From: Bidens hawaiensis
Lineage: Eukaryota > Streptophyta > Magnoliopsida > Asterales > Asteraceae
Reading direction: 5' to 3'
DNA length: 64,000 nt
NCBI GenBank assembly: GCA_021521415.1
Contig: JAIQDT010000675.1
Coordinates: 434,001 to 498,000 of the forward strand
Of the stretch, positions 11,613 through 23,615 are shown piece after piece. The notes beneath the pieces were generated by a model. That model saw nothing but the letters and a program-made list of their open reading frames with translations. It had not been told where the DNA came from and ran no database searches. Every line of letters begins with the position of its first letter. The stretch's first letter is position 1. Position numbers and translations under genes: made by a program.

Positions 11613-12556
11613 ATGACAACCAAGAATTACAAGTTATTGAATAATTTAAATGATGTTTATGAGAACTTGATTGTATTAGCAAAGGTAACCAGAAAGTGGA
11701 TGAACCATATTATTGACAAACCTCTAGCCATTCTATCAATGAATTTAATCTTAGAAGACAAAGAGGTGAACAAGGCTTTATACTACATATTATTAGAACC
11801 TATGTTTTATAAATATTATATAATGTTTTACTATTTATTTGAGGGTAACATAATTCATGCTTCAATACCGAAGCAGATTATGAATAGTTTTGAGAAGAAG
11901 ATAGATGAGTATGTCTGTTATGGAATTTCAAAAGCAAAGTTTCAGCTTATGTTGATAGATTCAAGTATGTTGAAAACTCAAAGAAACTAACGTTCACAAG
12001 TGTTACTGAAGTAAAGTTCTATGACGATTTACCAAAAACATTCATGGTCTTAACTTTACAACAATTGAAGATCTACTTTTCGAGTCAATTTTAGTTGAAC
12101 ATGCATAGGTTTGATAGCTCAGAATATTAATAATTAATATGTTCATATACTAATGTTAATAACTTTATTTGTTTTAATCTTTAAAACAGATGCTATTAGA
12201 ATTATTAAAGATGATGTTTATGTTCAAGATATCACAAAAATAAATTGTAAACCTGCTAAAAGATTGAAGATCAACTTATATGATAGCAAGTAAGTAATTT
12301 TAATATGTATCTATTATAAATTATTCATTTGTTAAGAAACTTCATATATGCTTATTCCAGTGATAATAAAATCAGTATGACTTTATGGGATGCATATGCA
12401 ATGAGCCTTTAGTCTTTTGTTGAGAGAAATCAAGGAAAAGCTCCTGTTATTATTGTTTAACAATTTGCTACGTACAAACATTATGATGGTTAGTTACACA
12501 TCTATATAATATATTAATATGTGTCATTTTCGAAGAACTATCTTAATTTAATTAAC

Positions 12557-12610
<54 letters not shown>

Positions 12611-12751
12611 TTCATGTGAACCTGGAGTCTTTAATGCTCTTAGCATTATAAAATTATTCATTAATTAAGAAATTATGGTGAAATCGTAGAGTTCAAAAAA
12701 AAAAGCTTCAGGTTGATGTTTAATTTTTGTAATTTTATATGTATTTGAAAC

Positions 12752-12790
<39 letters not shown>

Positions 12791-14990
12791 TATAATCTAA
12801 TATTGAAAATTTTATTCTTAGTTTGCTTGAGTCATCTAAGTCATCTGGAAGTTCTGTTATATTCCCAATAATTGTTCGTGATGCATTGTTTGAGGAATTC
12901 GTAAACAGCACAGAGTTCACTAATATTGCAGAAGTTGAGGACATCACAACAGTAAGTTAAAATCTTAATAATATATATATATATATATATATATATGCTT
13001 ATGAATTTAAATATTCAATTGTTTAATACTAACTTATTAACTTATATTAGTTTGTTTAAGCTAAAAAAGTTGTCATTTGTGGAAATCTAACTCCATTAGT
13101 TAATTACAGGAGTTAGTACTATGTTGGATGTAAGATAGGTACTATTCAGCTTAAGGTAGATAACAAATATAGTCATGAAGGAGAAATTGAAGGGGAAACA
13201 GTGATGAATCAGTTTAGAGGAAAATATACATGAGAAAGCAAAAAATGCAATGGCGCTATTGTTGAGGCAGTTTCTAGGTTAGTAAATAATCTTTTATAAA
13301 AATATTTATAATTATTGTTTACATTAAAAATTTTCATTAATAACATTCAGGTATCGAGTTCCTTACGATGTTCAAGACTCAATAGGAAATATGCCATTAA
13401 CTTTATGGGAAGCACATGCTAGGGGTGTTCTTCAGGTTATTTATTTGGGTTGTTTGGGTCGGGTTGTTCGGGTTTGAGCTCAAAACAAATTGACCCAAGA
13501 ACCGACCCAAATTAGTTCGATTTGTTCGGGTTTCGGGTTATACGGTTCGGGTAAATTCGGGTTTAACAAATTAAAAAAAAAAATTCCACTTTTAACAATA
13601 TCATAATTAAAAAACCATATTTCAAGCTGTTATAAAACCATAATATACAACCATACTCAACGACATACATTATTTAGCAAAACATGAAATTTATCATACA
13701 AGAATGCATTGTTGTAGCTTGTGGATTAATACTTGATATATTGAAGAAACATGCTCAATAAATATTGGTTTAAATATTATAGTATTTAAGTTTTTGAATT
13801 GAACATACATTCTCCGCATTCTTTATGGTCATTAATGCATTGGGATGTGATAGATCCAATATTAATTGGAGTCTTGAGAACAACTGAACAGGAATACATA
13901 AGGTCATTGTGCTACTTCACCGCTAAACTACCCTATAAAATTAGGGATACATGCATCGATATATTATACTTCGGGTTATTCGGGTCAACCCGAATCTGGG
14001 TATTTCAACCCAATACCGACCCGAATATTTTATCTCGGGTTCAGGTTAGGAGTTTAATTGGTTCGGGTGAATTCGGGTTGGGTTGTTTGGGTCTCGGGTC
14101 GTTTCGGTTCGGTTCGGGTTTGTTATTCGGGTCAGTTAAAAAACACACCCCTAGCACATGCTGTTCCAATATTTAAACTTACTGCTATGGATCTTTTAAA
14201 GAAATTGGTTGAGGTAAATATTATTATATATATTTAGTTTAAAAAAATTTTAAAAATTCTTATTTATAAGTTATTAATAAACTAATTTTTTAATTTATGT
14301 TAAGAATGATGAAGATACCGATATAATTCCTAAAGAATTAGAGGATATTGTAAGTCAATATTTTGCTTTGAAGATCAACATTTAACAATACAACTTAAAT
14401 AATCCAGATGTTTTATATAATATCTTTAGTCTTACAAAGAATCCTAAAATAATAAGTGGATTACAAGAAAAATATCAACTAAATCTGGTAAGAATTAAAT
14501 TATGTGTTTATATATATATATAATATCTATATACATATATATATATACATACATATATATATATACATAATATACATTTATAGTTGATATGTTATATTTT
14601 TTTAATGTTTTAGGAGCAACCTTCTAATTCAAAAGACAACTCTATTGAACCTTCAGTTGAAGATGCTTCTGAAAAGGTATATATTAAAGATAAATCTAAT
14701 AATTAAAATTATTATTATTAATAGTAACGACCATTTATTTATTTAATTTTAATCGTTTTCAGGATTCTGTTGATGTCGTGGATAAAATTGCCACACCTCC
14801 CAAGCAAAACAATGTAAGAACTTCAGCTTCAAACAAGAACAAGAGCTTCAAACAAGAACAAGAAAATGAATGAGGCTTCAAAGAGAAATATCCAAGGTGC
14901 ATAACCCACCGTCACAACCTATTTCAAAAGGGAAAAGAATTGCCAAAACTATCGCTGAAGATCATGGCAAGAACATATAACACCAAAGAA
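11613..14990 (+). pseudogene. Helitron-type RPA-like protein gene (OB-fold), decayed
   Basis: The first exon (11613-11990) reads MTTKNYKLLNNLNDVYENL, then VTRKWM, then a residue pattern like the DUF223/RPA OB-fold of plant Helitron-associated replication protein A genes. Further exon pieces lie at about 12188-12291 (ends at a GTAAG donor), 12361-12490 (MTLWDAYAMSL, stop, QFATYKHYDG), 12820-12950, 13060-13280 and 13352 onwards (RYRVPYDVQD, LWEAHA). A hAT MITE splits the gene at 13420-14153, after which VPIFKLTAMDLLKKLVE resumes. The tail at 14600-14985 is Ser/Lys-rich and ends SKGKRIAKTIAEDHGKNI then TAA. Several stops make it non-functional. It sits upstream of and parallel to the Rep/helicase, as in autonomous plant Helitrons. 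Confidence 0.65.
13420..14153. mobile_element. hAT-type MITE with 8-bp target duplication
   Basis: The element starts TAGGGGTGT and ends ACACCCCTA, matching the hAT terminal consensus. It is flanked by perfect copies of GCACATGC (13412-13419 and 14154-14161). The subterminal parts are packed with TTCGGGT/GGGTCGGG words in both orientations. It is 734 bp and has no transposase; an open frame across it is chance. Removing it joins LWEAHA to VPIFKLTA in the RPA-like gene, so the insertion point is exact. Confidence 0.85.
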
Positions 14991-16660
14991 AGAAAAATGA
15001 TAATCATCTATAGGTTTTGTTATATATTATATTTTTAATTTTTTTTGGTTGTTTTATTTTATAATTTCGTAAACTCTTTACATTATTTGTTTTATTTCCG
15101 TGTCATATATTATATCATATTGAATTATGCTATATATTTGTTGACACTAAAATTTTTAATATTGTAGAACATAATAATATAAGACTCAACATTCAGACTG
15201 ATACAACTTATAATGGTACTTTATTCATACCTTAATTTCATAATCATTATACCAAAGTAATTATTTTATAGTATTCTTGTATCAAATTTAAATTAATCTT
15301 TTAGACATTCAAATAATTAAAAGTAGCTCAAAAGCCAATCGTTATATAAGAAAGTTGTTGTTGGGTGCTAAAAGAGGAAAATTCAGTTATTTGTTAATGA
15401 CAAAAGTAAACTGTATGAGAAGGAAATTTATTTTCGCTTCTAAAAGAGGAGATCGTATTTGTATATCCAATGTTGCATCATCATCAAATTCAAATCATTC
15501 AAACGTCGCTAACTCTACGTCTAAAGAAAATCGTATGAGTAGAAGAATGAAGATGGATTTTAAACGAAGATCTGTTCATCTTAACTATGATAATAAAAAA
15601 GTACATAGGAATTTCTAAAGGTACGCACAATTACATAATTTCCATATACAAATATTCATAGTTTGAATTTTGATTAAAAATACTTGTTAACGTTATTATT
15701 TATTAATTATAGATTATTTAGATCATCAAGACCAGACAGTTGTATGTGAAATATGTCATGCAAAACTATTGAATGATAAGGCTAAAAGAGGTCAAAGCAG
15801 AAAATTAAAAGTAACCTTTAATTTATGCTGTCGTTATGGTTCTATGGAATTACCATCAACAACAAATTCAAACCCTCAGTACGAATAACTGTTTAAATCA
15901 AATGATGCTAGAAGCAAATTCTTTCTTAAAAACATTTGTCGTTATAATTCGTTGTTTTCATTTACATCAATGGAAGGCAAGATTGACTCATCTGTTAATA
16001 GAGGGAAAGGTCCATATATCTTCAGAATGAGTGGCCAAAACTATCATGCTATTGGCAGTCTACTACCAAAAGACGGGATCAAGTTGAAGTTCTCACAGCT
16101 ATACATATATGATACGAAAATGAGATTGAAAACAGACAAAATGTTTTTAGGTAAATACATATTTGATTTTCTATTTATTTACTAATAATAAACTAATTAT
16201 TATTATCGTTATAATTATTTCAGTGATAGCAAAGATAATATATCAAATGAAGAAAATAAAATGGATACAAAGATTGTTAATTGGTCAAAAGAGATGCTTG
16301 ATTGGCAAAATGTTTTAGTGAGAACTTATAGAATGGCAAGAGATGTTTGTAATGAAAAACCTGGTACGGAATCGAAGTTACATCTAATATATAATAGGGA
16401 CAAAGATGGAAGAACATACAATCTTCCAACAAATTCAGAAGTTGATGCGTTAATTGCAGGAGATATTGAAGAATCTTATGAACCATGTGATATTATTGTG
16501 ACCAAGATAGGTGGAAACTTAGAATATATTAGTGAACTAAACCCTTCATCATGCCTCTCTAGTATCCGTTAATATATCCTAATGGTGAGGATGGTTACCG
16601 AACTAAAATCAAACATAAAGGTGTTGAAGATGATGATGGTAACAAACGTCCATATACTAC

Positions 16661-18091
16661 TGTAATGCCAACTAATTTTCGGTTTAAAGATTTAAAGCAT
16701 GTAGAGTATGTATAATTCTCGGGATTTAACCGACACTTCTCGGAAACCTTCTCGTCATCCTGGTACGTTAGAGCATTTGACTTTTCAACCAAGATGTTAA
16801 TTCTTCATAATTTGAGGGACTAGATGTGAAAAATGTTTATAACATAAACAAACCTAACCCTAACTCTCCCATAGTTCCGATCGGCAGCTTCTAGCCCCCC
16901 CCCTGCGATTTTCTTCTTTCCAGCCACGGTGTGAGCATAAAACATCAATTAATGGTTAGTCCTACGATTCCCCAAGTCTTTTACACCATAATTGGTCGTT
17001 ATAACACGCGTATTGATCGATTAATGGCTTGTTGTAGGCTAACCGGGTGGCTGTCCAATTGAGCATTTCCGGGACTGTTTTGAGTGAGGTTTTTGCACCA
17101 AAATCCTCCTAGGTATGTGTATTATATCATACTTAAAAATCATGTTCATTGGTGTTCGAGATTGGTCCACTAGTTGTAGTTTGATTGTTAGTGTTCGGTT
17201 GACTAGAATTGTAGTTTGATGCGTTTAACGCAAGGGTTGAAGTGATTAACGACCAATTCAGCTCGGGGGAACTTGGTTTGATGTACGGGATGTTGATAAA
17301 TCATTTTTATAAGTTATGGGGCTAAATTGGTTGTCGGTTGCTCAAACGAGTCGGTACAACGCGCAATTGCATTTATTGAATAGTTGGTGCGTTGTAGTAG
17401 CGAGTTACTGACCCATTTGACTCATGTAGTGTCGTGTGGACTTGTTGGCTGTGATTTTATCATATTGGGTCCACACGGGGCTGAGTTGGATGTTAACGGC
17501 CTAAACGACTCTTAAACATGCGTGTTAGTGTCCCCTAGTGCTTCCGGGGGTAAATTGGGAATTCTTTATTCCCGGGAGTATCTAATGGTCGGTTGGGTGA
17601 ATGTAAGGCCTCGGGGGCTGTTGTGATTGAGCTTGATGAGGTCGAGACTTTAGGTAACTCGAGCCATGTTAGAACGTCTCGTAGGATAAACGAGTAATCT
17701 CGATGTCGTTAGTAATGTTTGAATGTAAACCGACATGTGTTTGAGTTTTGGGATTACTTAGGGATTCTCTAGCTCGTGGTGAACATGTGTCTTGTGTCAG
17801 GTGAGTTCATGATGCCCCTTTTAACTTTTTTTTAGTTTTTGGGCTAGCATGCACACCTAAGCGATTTTGCTTGATGAAACGTTTAAATTATTTTATATAG
17901 GCTTGCTTGTATATGGTAGGCCTTGGGATGTTATAGTATGTATGTATTATTGTACGGTCAATATTTGGCGATGTTAGCGGTCGTTATCGACTACGGATAT
18001 TACGTATGCCTACTTTATGTTTGCATACGTTGATGAGATGTTACGTGTTTGGGTTGTACGTTTGCTCGACCCTGATGTTATTACTTGGATG

Positions 18092-18133
<42 letters not shown>

Positions 18134-18630
18134 ATGTACTTATAAAGATGTTTATATATACAGATGAAGATGATTATATATTGATGATGATGGCCTAACT
18201 GATGTATCCCTTTATTTTAAAAATCCTTGGAATGGCAATTATGATTATTATTATCGATGTTATTTATTAAAACTTGAACTCACTCAGCTCAAGCTGACTT
18301 TGTGTGCATGTTAGTGAGAGTTTTCAGGTTAGGAGAAGGATGCCTTACCGCTTGGACGTGCATGAAGCTACTTGGACGGGAAGGGCATACTTGGATGGAA
18401 GATTTAAATATTAAACATTTCTTTTTAAAAAAGTTTTATCAAATATATTTAAATTGGTTTTTGGGCATTATTCCCGGGTTTTGGGAACTTATTTTATTAA
18501 TTATGGTTTTCCGCTGAATTATACTCTGAATTGGTTGTTTTAATGAAATGAACTATTTTCAAGTTTAAGTATTTTATAAGTATTATGGATGAATACCAAC
18601 TATAGGGTTCCCGGGGTTCGGGGCCTTACA
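16661..18630 (+). repeat. 5' LTR of gypsy element 1
   Basis: 1970 bp, starting TGTAATGCCAAC and ending GGGGCCTTACA. It is close to the 3' copy with scattered substitutions and contains an (AT)n tract at 18093-18130. A CCCTAACCCTAACTCTCCC-like stretch near 16855 is part of the LTR in both copies, not a telomere. Confidence 0.92.
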
Positions 18631-18633
18631 AGT

Positions 18634-18646
18634 TGGTATCAGAGCC
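18634..18646 (+). other. primer binding site (initiator tRNA-Met type), element 1
   Basis: TGGTATCAGAGCC lies three bases after the 5' LTR. This is the usual plant LTR-element site for the 3' end of initiator tRNA-Met. Confidence 0.88.
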
Positions 18647-18979
18647 ATGGTTCGAGGGATCCGAGTATTCCCGAATGCTTGGACTCGAACTGTAAGAAAA
18701 GAGACTAGTATGCCCACCGCGAGTAGCTGCACGCCAATAGGTAACTTTAAATTACTTAGTCATTCCTTTGAATTTAAAAGTTTCCAGTATGTGATTAACT
18801 GTTTAAGTGTTAGATAGAAGGCTAATGTGGTTAGGGGCAGGGGGTGATTAGGACGGGCGGGTAAAGTAAACGACTAATTACACTTGATCAATGTCATTAG
18901 TAGTTTACCCTTACCTTACATGTTCTAAATGCCACCTGTACTTGACCGTGTTAAAATTCTGTCTTTGTAGGGATAAGTC

Positions 18980-20303
18980 ATGGTTAATACTCGAGCAGCT
19001 AAGAGAGGCCGTCCTAGTGTACGTGGTCGTGGTCATAAGCCACGTGCCGAAACCGAGAATGAGATTCCTACCTCCCAGCAGGAAGCCCCGATTCATGAGG
19101 AGGGGGATATCCCCGCCTTAGATCCTGCTATGTACGCGGCAATCGCTGACGAGGTTTACCAAGTGCTCCATTGCGCTATTCCCGAGATCGTTGCTGAGGC
19201 CGTTAGGGGCATGGAGGAGTCTTTGGTTGGAAAGGGCTCGGATAAGGAAAAGAAGGGAAAGGAGACGCAGGTCGAGGAGGAAGAGGTTTATATGCCGAGT
19301 GAAGATGAAGAGGAGGTTCGTGCTATTAGTGTGTCTACCCGGGGTTGTTCGTACGGTGACTTTAAGAAACGTGATCATCCTTCTTTCGATGGTACTAAAG
19401 ATGCGTTGGCAGCACATCAGTTGGTGAGGGAGATGGAGGCCGTTCTGAGAGTAAGAAGTGCAAGGGGGAGGACATGGTGACTTATGCTACTGCCTCGTTT
19501 CGTTCCGAGGCATTGTGTTGGTGGGATAATCTGGCGCAGGCTATGGGTGATCGTTCGATTAGGAGGATGACATGGGATGAGTTGAAGAAGTTGGTTCTTG
19601 ATCAGTTTTGTCCTCCGCATGAATTGGATAAAATTGAACAGGAATTCTTGACCTTGGAGGCGGGCAGTATGACGCATCGGGAATATACCACAAAGTTTAA
19701 TAAGATGGCTCGCTTATGTCCCGATCTGGTTACTCCTGAGGCAAAGAGGATTAAGAAGTATGTGAAGGGCCTTCCGGTGGATATTCGTAGGGGTGTGGTG
19801 ACCATCGACATGAACTCTTTTCACTCGGTGGTTACCCTAGCAGGTACATTGTATGATCAGAGGGAGAAGTTGTCGCCGACTGAGACTAGAAAGACTTGGA
19901 ACTCAAATTCGTACGGTAAATGACCAGGGGGAAACAACTTTAATTCGGCTGAGAAGAGGGTAAAGAATGAGAATTCGGATTTAAAAGGGATGCGGCGTTC
20001 GGTAATTGCAAGAAGTGCGGGAAACCGCACAAGGGGGAATGTAAGAGTGGGTTTGGCTCCTGTTTTCGTTGTGAAATGGTTGGACACCTCCATTTTGAGT
20101 GTCCGACGTTGACTTGTTTCCGCTGTAAGGGTGCCGGTCACTTGGCATCAAACTGTCCTACCAGTAAGGCGGGGGGGGGGGGGGGGGGGGTCCGGTCAGG
20201 GGACTTCCTCAAGGGGGAAGGTGGAAGAGAAACCGAAGTCCAGGGCGAGCGCCTTCAACATTCCTTTGGAATCGTATGTGATGATCTTGTAGCTAAGCAG
20301 TAG
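18980..20303 (+). pseudogene. gag of gypsy element 1 (frameshifted)
   Basis: The gag polyprotein starts MVNTRAAKRGRP with a basic RGRG-rich N-terminus and an acidic linker. A one-base loss near 19452, relative to the second copy in this window, ends the first frame at 19480. Reading resumes at 19474 with the capsid region (SFRSEALCWWDNLAQAM, LDQFCPPHELDKIEQEF) and stops at 19921-19923, where the second copy has CGG. The nucleocapsid follows with CX2C-type zinc knuckles (GNCKKCGKPHKGEC, CFRCEMVGHLHFEC, CFRCKGAGHLASNC, about 19995-20160). A poly(G) run of about 20 bases follows. A TAG at 20301-20303 marks the gag-pol boundary. Confidence 0.85.
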
Positions 20304-23300
20304 TATAATATTATCCCAGGTACCTTTATACTTGATGAATTACAGGCGTCGGTTTTATTTGATTCGGGTGCCAGTAGGAGTTTTGTGTCTACCACTTTCT
20401 GTTCCTCGTTGAATAAATCAGCCGAGCGCGTAGTCGATGTGTTTGAGGTTGAATTCGCCGTAGGAAAATCCGTTTCCGTGTCTAGGGCTATTCATGGTTG
20501 TTCCATCGAGTTGTCCGGGTATAGATTTCCGGTGCGGTTGTACTTGATGCCGCTTGGCTGTTTCGATGTGGTGCTTGGGATGGATTGGCTCGCGAGTGTT
20601 GATGCTCAGATCATTTGTGGTCAGAAACTTGTTCGTCTGAGGGCCCCGGATGGGACCCAAATTACGGTCTTTGGTGACCGGAATGGTGCGACGCCACATA
20701 TCATATCTATGCTTAAGGCGGGAAGGTTGATGCAGCGGGGTTGCGGGGCGTATCTGGCGTATGCTATAAATATGAAAACCGAGGTGGCCACCGTCGGTGA
20801 TGTTCCTATTGTTCGGGATTTCCTGGATGTATTTCCAGATGATTTGTCAGATGTGCCGCCATACCGCGAGGTCGAGTTCCAGATAGACCTTGTGCCGGGC
20901 GCAAAACCTGTTGCTCGAGCCCCATACCGTCTAGCACTGAATGAAATGAAAGAACTGATGGCTCAGTTGGAAGACTTGCTCGACAAAGGCTTCATTCGAC
21001 TGAGCATCTCACCTTAGGGTGTCCAGGTCCTGTTTGTTAAGAAGAAGGACGGTAGCATGCGAATGTGCATTGACTACCGTGAAGTGAATAAACTCACTGT
21101 TAAAAATCGGTACCCTCTCCCAAGGATCGACGACTTATTTGATCAGCTCCAAGGAGCTAGTTGGTTCTCGAAGATCGACCTTAGGTCCAGGTATCATCAG
21201 TTGAAAATTCGGGAGGAAGATATTCCTAAGACTGCCTTCCGCTCTCGTTATGGGCATTATGAATTCCTCGTGATGTCTATCGGTTTGACCAACGCACCGG
21301 CTGCGTTCATGGACCTCATGAACCGGGTGTGTAGGCCGATGGTTGATCGTTCGGTTATTGTGTTCATCGACGACATTCTGGTGTATTCCAAAAGCGAATC
21401 CGATCACGCTGGTCATCTCATGGAAGTTTTGGAAGCTCTGCGAAAGAACAAGTTGTATGCGAAATTTTCTAAGTGTTCTTTTCGGTTACGCGAGGTTTAG
21501 TTCTTGGGTCATGTTATTAACCCGAGTGGTATTTTGGTTGACCCTGCAAAGGTGGAAGCCGTAAATGAATGGGAATCTCCTAAGTCTCCGTCCAAAATTC
21601 GTAGTTTTCTGGGCTTAGCGGGGGTATTACCGCCGCTTCATTCCCGATTTTTCGAAAATCGCTTCGTCATTGACCATGTTGACCAGGAAGAGTGTTAAGT
21701 TTGTTTGGGGTTCTGAGCAGGAGGAGGCTTTCCTTGAGTTGAAGAACAGGTTGACGCATGCCCCGATTCTAGCTTTACCCGATGGCACCGATGATTTATT
21801 GGTTTATTCTGATGCCTCTTACCAGGGGCTTGGGTGTGTTCTGATGCAGCGAGGCCGAGTCATCGCTTATGCCTCACGGCAGTTGAAGCCTCATGAGGCG
21901 AATTATCCTACTCATGATTTGGAGCTGGCAGCGGTTATGTTTACAATTAAGTTGTGGAGGCATTATTTGTGCGGCGTTCCTTACGTTATCTATACCGATC
22001 ATAAGAGCTTAAAGTATTTCTTCGAACAAAAGGAATTGAATATACGACAACGTCGATGGTTGGAGTTGATTAAGTATTATGATCTGGAGATTATGTACCA
22101 TCCTGGTAAGGCTAACGTGGTAGCCGACGCGTTGAGCCGGAAGGAGAGACCGAAACCCATTCGTGTAAAGTCTTACCAACTTATTCTTAAACCCGATATT
22201 TTGAAACAGATAGCCAACGTTCAGAACGAAGCTTTACAGGTGGAATGGATTATGCCAGAGCGTATTTGGGGTCAAGAAAAATTGTTGGAAGACGTCGGTG
22301 ATATGGTGAAGTATAAGGATGGGCGTTTGTGGGTACCAAGGTATGGGGGATTCGGAGGTAAAATTTTGGATAAAGCACACAAGTCGCGCTATTCCATTCA
22401 TCTGGGCGCGACCAAGATGTACCAAGACCTGAAGAAGAATTATTGGTGGCCTGCGATGAAGTTTGAGGTGGCTCAGTACGTGAGTAAGTGTTTGACGTGT
22501 CTACAAGTTAAGGCTGAGCACTAGAAGCCTTTCGGGAAACTTCAACCTCTGGAAATACCTGAGTGGAAGTGGGAGCATCTTACGATGGATTTTGTGACTA
22601 AACTACATCGTACTCCTAGGGGTAATTATGAAACCACTTGGGTAATCGTTGAGAGACTGACCAAGAGCGCTCATTTCTTTCCGATTCGAGAGACTTTTAA
22701 TTCTGAGCAGCTGACCGATGTGTTTATTTGTGAGATCGTTTCTAGGCACGAGGTGCCGGTATCTATTGTTTCGGATAGGGATACGCATTTTACCTCCAGG
22801 TTTTGGAAGAAGCTTCACGAGAAGATGGGTACCAAACTCCTCATCAGCACCGCTTATCACCCGCAGACGGATGGTCAGTCCGAGAGGACCATTCAGACTC
22901 TTGAGGATATGTTGTGGGCTTGTGTTATTGATTTTGGTGGTAGTTGGGATCGTCACTTACCGTTTGTAGAGTTCTCGTATAATAACAGTTATCACGCCAC
23001 GATTGGGATGCCACCGTTTGAGATGTTGTATGGTAGGAGGTGTAGGACTCCATTCTGTTGGGGTTCCATTGGTCAGAAACAGCTGGGAAGTTTGGAGGTG
23101 GTTGAGGCTACAACTGAGAAGCTCGATAAGATTAAGGCGTTTATGAAGGCCGCTCAGGATTGGGTTATGTTGAAAGTTTCTCATTGGAAGGGTATTATTC
23201 GTTTTCGTAAGAGGGGGAAGCTTAGTCCAAGGTTCATTGGTCCGTTCCGTATATTGTCTCGTGTTGGTGAGGTAGCATATAGGCTGGAATTGCCCGATGA

Positions 23301-23559
23301 GCTCGCGGGGATTCACCCTACTTTCCACGTGTCCCATTTGAGGAAATGTTTAGCAGATGAGGAGGCCCATGTGCCTCTTGATGACATTGAACTTGATAGT
23401 AAATTGAACTATGTTGAAGAACCGGTTGCTATAATTGATCGTCAGGAAAGGCGTTTGAGGAATAAGGTGGTTAGGCAGGTGAAGGTGCAGTGGAGGCACC
23501 GTAGGGGTTCCGAGGCTACATGGGAGTCCGAAGACGAGATGATGAAACTCTATCCGTAG
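20304..23559 (+). pseudogene. pol of gypsy element 1 (PR-RT-RH-INT-chromodomain)
   Basis: Protease is marked by FDSGAS at about 20358-20375. RT follows with [26 protein letters not shown] and the catalytic [11 protein letters not shown]. RNase H has [29 protein letters not shown] and [10 protein letters not shown]. Integrase has an HHCC zinc region ending VSKCLTCLQ, then the core with VSDRDTHFTSRF and YHPQTDGQSERTIQTLE. The C-terminus RNKVVRQVKVQWRHRRG...EATWESEDEM is chromodomain-like. Damage: TAG at 21015, TAG at 21498, a frameshift near 21625, TAG at 22522. The first integrase aspartate (WVIVDRLTK in copy 2) is Glu here, and some residues are missing after AAQD at 23160. Confidence 0.9.
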
Positions 23560-23600
23560 TTGTTCCCGTCGCATCGGGATTCGGGGACGAATCCCATTGT

Positions 23601-23610
23601 AAGGGGGTGG
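23601..23610 (+). other. polypurine tract of gypsy element 1
   Basis: AAGGGGGTGG directly precedes ACT and the start of the 3' LTR (TG at 23614-23615, repeated at 26685-26686 because of the nested insertion). It is the expected plus-strand primer site. Confidence 0.7.
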
Positions 23611-23615
23611 ACTTG

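Noticed and set aside
13799..14176. 125-codon open frame over the hAT MITE
   Set aside because: It crosses the element border and the target duplication and is driven by TTCGGGT words.
16855..16875. CCCTAACCCTAAC-like stretch suggesting telomeric repeat
   Set aside because: It is present at the same place in both LTRs of element 1 and in the LTR of element 2, so it is ordinary LTR sequence.
21135..21416. Antisense open frames across RT, integrase and gag regions
   Set aside because: They are shadows of the real plus-strand retroelement genes and have no domain of their own.
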